21,820 bases of DNA from Acanthamoeba lenticulata (Eukaryota > Discosea > Longamoebia > Acanthamoebidae): positions 1 through 21,820 of the forward strand of contig NAVB01000455.1 in assembly GCA_002179805.1 (NCBI GenBank), written 5' to 3'. Numbering within the stretch: the first letter of the stretch is position 1; the number at the start of each line of letters is the position of its first letter. Below are positions 19,571-21,820 of this stretch, one piece after another. Under the pieces are notes generated by a model. It made no database searches. It was not told the origin of the DNA and saw only the letters and a program-made list of their open reading frames with translations. A program made the translations under genes and the position numbers.

Positions 19571-20474
19571 CTAAAACTTGGCCAAGGATTGATAGTTTCT
19601 GCTCATGTGGGTCCCCATCAGGCTAAGGCCTTCGTTCTCTTCATCGATCTCTTCTTCCTTTGGCAGCTGCCTTCCACCAATCACATCAGAGTGGCTGTAG
19701 ACGTGCCACGTGGCCAGGAGAGAGCAGAACCAACCCGCAAGAGCGAGGGGAACGCCAACAATCATGCCGTACTCCCATATGTCCAGGACTGTGACTTGTA
19801 TGCCCTGGTGTGGGGAGAAGGGTTAGTCTATTCACAAAGAGACAGTCCTTGCTGGCAGAGAGGGGGTAGTAAACCGTGAACAGGATTAGAGCGAAATACT
19901 GTGTGCTGATGACGGTCATTTCTCCAGTCAATGCTGCTTCGTAGAACCTTTCTGGCCACACTCGCAACTTCTTATTCCTCTTGCTCCTTTTTCTTGCCTT
20001 ACGCAGGTTTCTGCTAACCATCCATGTTGGAGAGCAGCAGGCAAGCACTGTTATGAACGCAACAGCGACCAGAGCCATGACCCAACCTTGGGCAAGCACT
20101 TCCCCTGAAAATGTTGGGATCAGGCCAGAGGTTTTTGTTGGTTTTTGCCTGGGCAGTACCAGAGCTGGTGATGGTGTAGATGAAGACACCCACAAAATTA
20201 CTCCAGGCAATGAGCACCATGAGCCAGGTGATCATTGGGAGCACATAAGCCCACCTCTTCAGTTTCCCTCTCTTGTCCATCCAACCAACCAATTGGTTTC
20301 ATTGAGTGCACAAGCACTACAAAGGCTGTGCACTGCAGGTACCTCATCCACAAAGAACAGGCGAGCAGGCTCCTCGCTTGACATGTCCACGGTGATGTGC
20401 ACGCACAGCCTTCTCTGCTGGCGATAAACAACGCCCAGAAGTGGCGCCTCGCCGCTAAGTCCGAAGCATGCAAC
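19571..20474 (-). CDS. Four-helix membrane protein, unknown function, at least 4 exons (5' end unresolved)
   Basis: Proposed exons: 20474-20343, 20271-20160, 20104-19875 and 19804-19571. The last two introns are solid (GT..AG, phases fit). The acceptor at 20272 is a best guess. Four hydrophobic helices: WAYVLPMITWLMVLIAWSNF, WVMALVAVAFITVLACCSPT, a helix spanning STQYFALILFT and GIQVTVLDIW, and MIVGVPLALAGWFCSLLATW. A strongly basic loop (NLRKARKRSKRNKK) separates helices 2 and 3, and an acidic tail (KEEEIDEENEG) ends the protein. The first exon shown (VACFGLSGEAPLLGVVYRQQ and onward) begins after a pyrimidine tract and CAG at 20476-20475, so the start codon is either further upstream or the internal Met at 20384. 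A candidate upstream exon at 20596-20582 (MVEQT) would lie antisense inside the flavin reductase gene. I do not recognise the family. Convergent with the NOX-like gene. Confidence 0.65.
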
Positions 20475-20530
20475 CTGCAAGAATGAGAATTATTATTTTA
20501 TTTTATTTTTCTTGTGGAGTTGTTGGCAAC

Positions 20531-21142
20531 ATGGCGTCTTCCTCTTCCACTCGCCGTCCTGTTCCGGTGACCAAGTCCTACCGTCTGCTCAACCATGGGC
20601 CAACGGTGCTGGTCACTGCGGCCCACGAGGGCAAGCGCAACATCATGGCGGCAGCGTGGGCGATGCCGGTCGAGTTCGACCCGCCCAAGGTGGCGGTGGT
20701 CTTGGACAAGTCCACTTGGACCCGCACCCTCCTGGAATCGTCCGGCTCCTTCGTGCTGAACGTGCCGGTCGTGCAGCAACTCGACATCACCTACACCGTC
20801 GGCTCCACCTCTGGCCTGGAGCTCGACCGGGCGGGGCGAGACAAGTTCGAAGCGTACGGCCTGGACACCTTCAAGGGCGAAGTCGTTGACGCGCCGCTGC
20901 TGGCCGGCTGCGCGGCCTGGCTGGAGTGCCGCCTGCTGCCCGAGCCGCACAACCACCAGCAGCACGACCTCTTCCTGGGCGAGGTCGTGGCCGCCCAGGC
21001 CGACGAGCGCGTCTTCAAGGACGGGCGCTGGGACTTTGAGGGCCACGACGAGCTGCGCACGCTGCATCATGTCGCCGGAGGCCATTTTCTGGTGATTGGC
21101 GGGTCGTTGGAGGGTAAACAGCTCCCTCCAAAAGAGCACTAA
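20531..21142 (+). CDS. Flavin reductase-like domain protein, intronless (lateral transfer candidate)
   Basis: 203 aa, single exon, starting at ATG 20531; the in-frame sequence upstream to 20468 is AT-rich and looks like non-coding leader. The protein fits the FMN-binding flavin reductase-like fold (PF01613 type): SYRLLNHGPTVLVTAAHEGK, NIMAAAWAMPVEFDPPKVAV, then SSGSFVLNVPVVQQL, a KFEAYGLDTF segment, and LECRLLPEPHNHQQHDLFLG near the C-terminal barrel. These are typical of bacterial FMN-dependent oxidoreductases that bind FMN and reduce it or a small substrate with NAD(P)H. No introns occur in 612 bp, whereas most long genes here average one intron every 200-300 bp. GC content is similar to the neighbours, so any transfer is not recent. 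Bounded by the divergent four-helix gene and, 37 bp past its stop, the convergent acidic-tail gene. Exact substrate unknown. Confidence 0.9.
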   Translation: MASSSSTRRPVPVTKSYRLLNHGPTVLVTAAHEGKRNIMAAAWAMPVEFDPPKVAVVLDKSTWTRTLLESSGSFVLNVPVVQQLDITYTVGSTSGLELDRAGRDKFEAYGLDTFKGEVVDAPLLAGCAAWLECRLLPEPHNHQQHDLFLGEVVAAQADERVFKDGRWDFEGHDELRTLHHVAGGHFLVIGGSLEGKQLPPKEH

Positions 21143-21179
21143 ATACAACATGTACGCTTCGGTCGAAGCTTGTTTGACC

Positions 21180-21820
21180 TCACTTTGCTTGCGTAAGGGG
21201 CCACTCTTCTTCTTCCTCTTCTTCCTTTTCAGCTTCATCGTCGTCCTCAGGCAAATCGTGCGTCCTCTCCTCCTTTTCCTCCTCGCTCTTGCCTTCGTCA
21301 TCATCTTCCTCGTCGTCGTCATCATCCTCATCTTCATCTTCGTCCTCATCATCATCATCGTCGTCGTCAGAGTCGTGAGTGTCTGAGGAAGAGTGCGTGT
21401 CGTCTTCGGGGGCGACAACAGATGGGCAGCGCCGTGGGTAGAGCTGGGTGAGAGTCGACTGGCGGCGGATCTGGACGAGGCGCGGCTTGATGGCGGCGTC
21501 GCCCTCGCGCGACAGCTGGACGAGCGGCGACAGGAGGTGCATGATCACCCGAACGTCAAAGGTCTGGCCCAGCAGCTTGTTCCGCTGCTTCTTGTTGAGC
21601 TCATAGCGCCGCCCCTTGGCATCGAGCCCCTCGGCCGTGTAGTCCGGCTGTCGACACACGCACGGTCCCACACACCGGCACACTGCAGGACACGCGCGTA
21701 AGTACAAAATTCCTGATTTAATTTAAAAAATAAACGATTTTAACAAATATTAAATTTTTTATAAAAAAAAACACGAACCGGGCCGGAAGCCGAGGATGCG
21801 CTCCATCTCGGAGAACTTGA
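21180..21820 (-). CDS. Unrecognised protein with long Asp/Glu C-terminal tail (5' part outside window)
   Basis: Partial gene: the window holds the last two exons on the minus strand. The exon at 21820-21779 reads KFSEMERILGFRP. A 96-bp intron (21778-21683) with an AT-rich body follows, then the last exon from 21682, or from 21647 if the later CGACAG acceptor is used. The visible core is YELNKKQRNKLLGQTFDVRV then a Leu-rich helix and KPRLVQIRRQ, basic and probably folded. The C-terminal 80 residues or so are Asp/Glu/Ser repeats (DSDDDDDDDEDEDED and onward), as in nuclear and nucleolar chaperone-like proteins. I cannot name the family. Stop codon 21180-21182, convergent with the flavin reductase gene. 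Confidence 0.65.
21205..21390 (-). repeat. Acidic low-complexity codon repeat (GAC/GAA/GAG runs)
   Basis: Simple trinucleotide-like repeats (TCATC, TCGTC and CTTCTT on the plus strand) encode the Asp/Glu tail of the right-edge gene. They also create open frames on the plus strand (for example 21096-21386), which are not real. The tract is prone to length variation. Confidence 0.85.

Noticed and set aside
20468..20530. N-terminal extension of the flavin reductase from the ATG at 20468
   Set aside because: The extra 21 codons are AT-rich and read as a hydrophobic stretch unlike family N-termini; ATG 20531 fits family length and base composition.
21096..21386. 96-codon plus-strand hydrophobic open frame
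   Set aside because: It is the antisense of the Asp/Glu tail repeat, which reads as Val/Ile/Phe on the other strand; a false membrane protein.

Overview
The window looks like protist nuclear DNA, most likely from Acanthamoeba (Amoebozoa; A. castellanii or a close relative). This is inferred from gene style and not from a database match. Coding exons are very GC-rich, nearly every gene is cut by many short introns (about 55-140 bp, mostly GT..AG with a GTACG/GTGCG-like donor and a TGCAG/ACAG acceptor), intergenic gaps are short and AT-rich, and genes lie on both strands. I see no prokaryotic operons, rRNA, tRNA, transposon or CRISPR array.

Layout, left to right. Minus strand: purH/ATIC (405-2328, 5 exons), an EF-hand mitochondrial carrier of the ATP-Mg/Pi (SCaMC) type (2719-4588, 9 exons, one apparent 1-nt frameshift) and an unrecognised protein with a SAP-like N-terminus, a helical middle and a Ser/Pro tail carrying a 120-bp tandem duplication (4682-6745). 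Plus strand, divergent from it: an 11-exon gene (6980-10159) that fuses an RlaP-type nucleotidyltransferase to a T4 Rnl1-like RNA ligase domain whose catalytic residues are replaced. Minus strand, convergent: a small type I membrane glycoprotein (10246-10794). Plus strand: a 19-exon full-length ABCG/PDR transporter (11202-17118), then a five-exon NADPH-oxidase/ferric-reductase-like flavocytochrome (17604-19508). Minus strand: a four-helix membrane protein (19571 to about 20474 or beyond). Plus strand: an intronless, bacterial-looking flavin reductase-like gene (20531-21142). Minus strand at the right edge: the 3' part of an unrecognised gene with a long Asp/Glu tail (21180 to beyond 21820).

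The genes do not form one pathway; this looks like ordinary, densely packed amoeba housekeeping and accessory DNA. The item most worth following is the RlaP-RNA ligase fusion. Its nucleotidyltransferase motif is intact, but the ligase half has Cys for the nucleotidyl-acceptor Lys (CLDG instead of KxDG), Gln for the motif III Glu and Lys for the motif IV Glu, while the reading frame is kept open over 11 exons. This points to a pseudo-ligase that may still bind RNA or regulate the other half. Other points are two GC-AG introns, the carrier frameshift, the intronless flavin reductase (lateral transfer candidate) and a possible antisense first exon inside it.

Exon coordinates were worked out by hand from reading frame, splice dinucleotides and family conservation. 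Where the ends are ambiguous this is stated.
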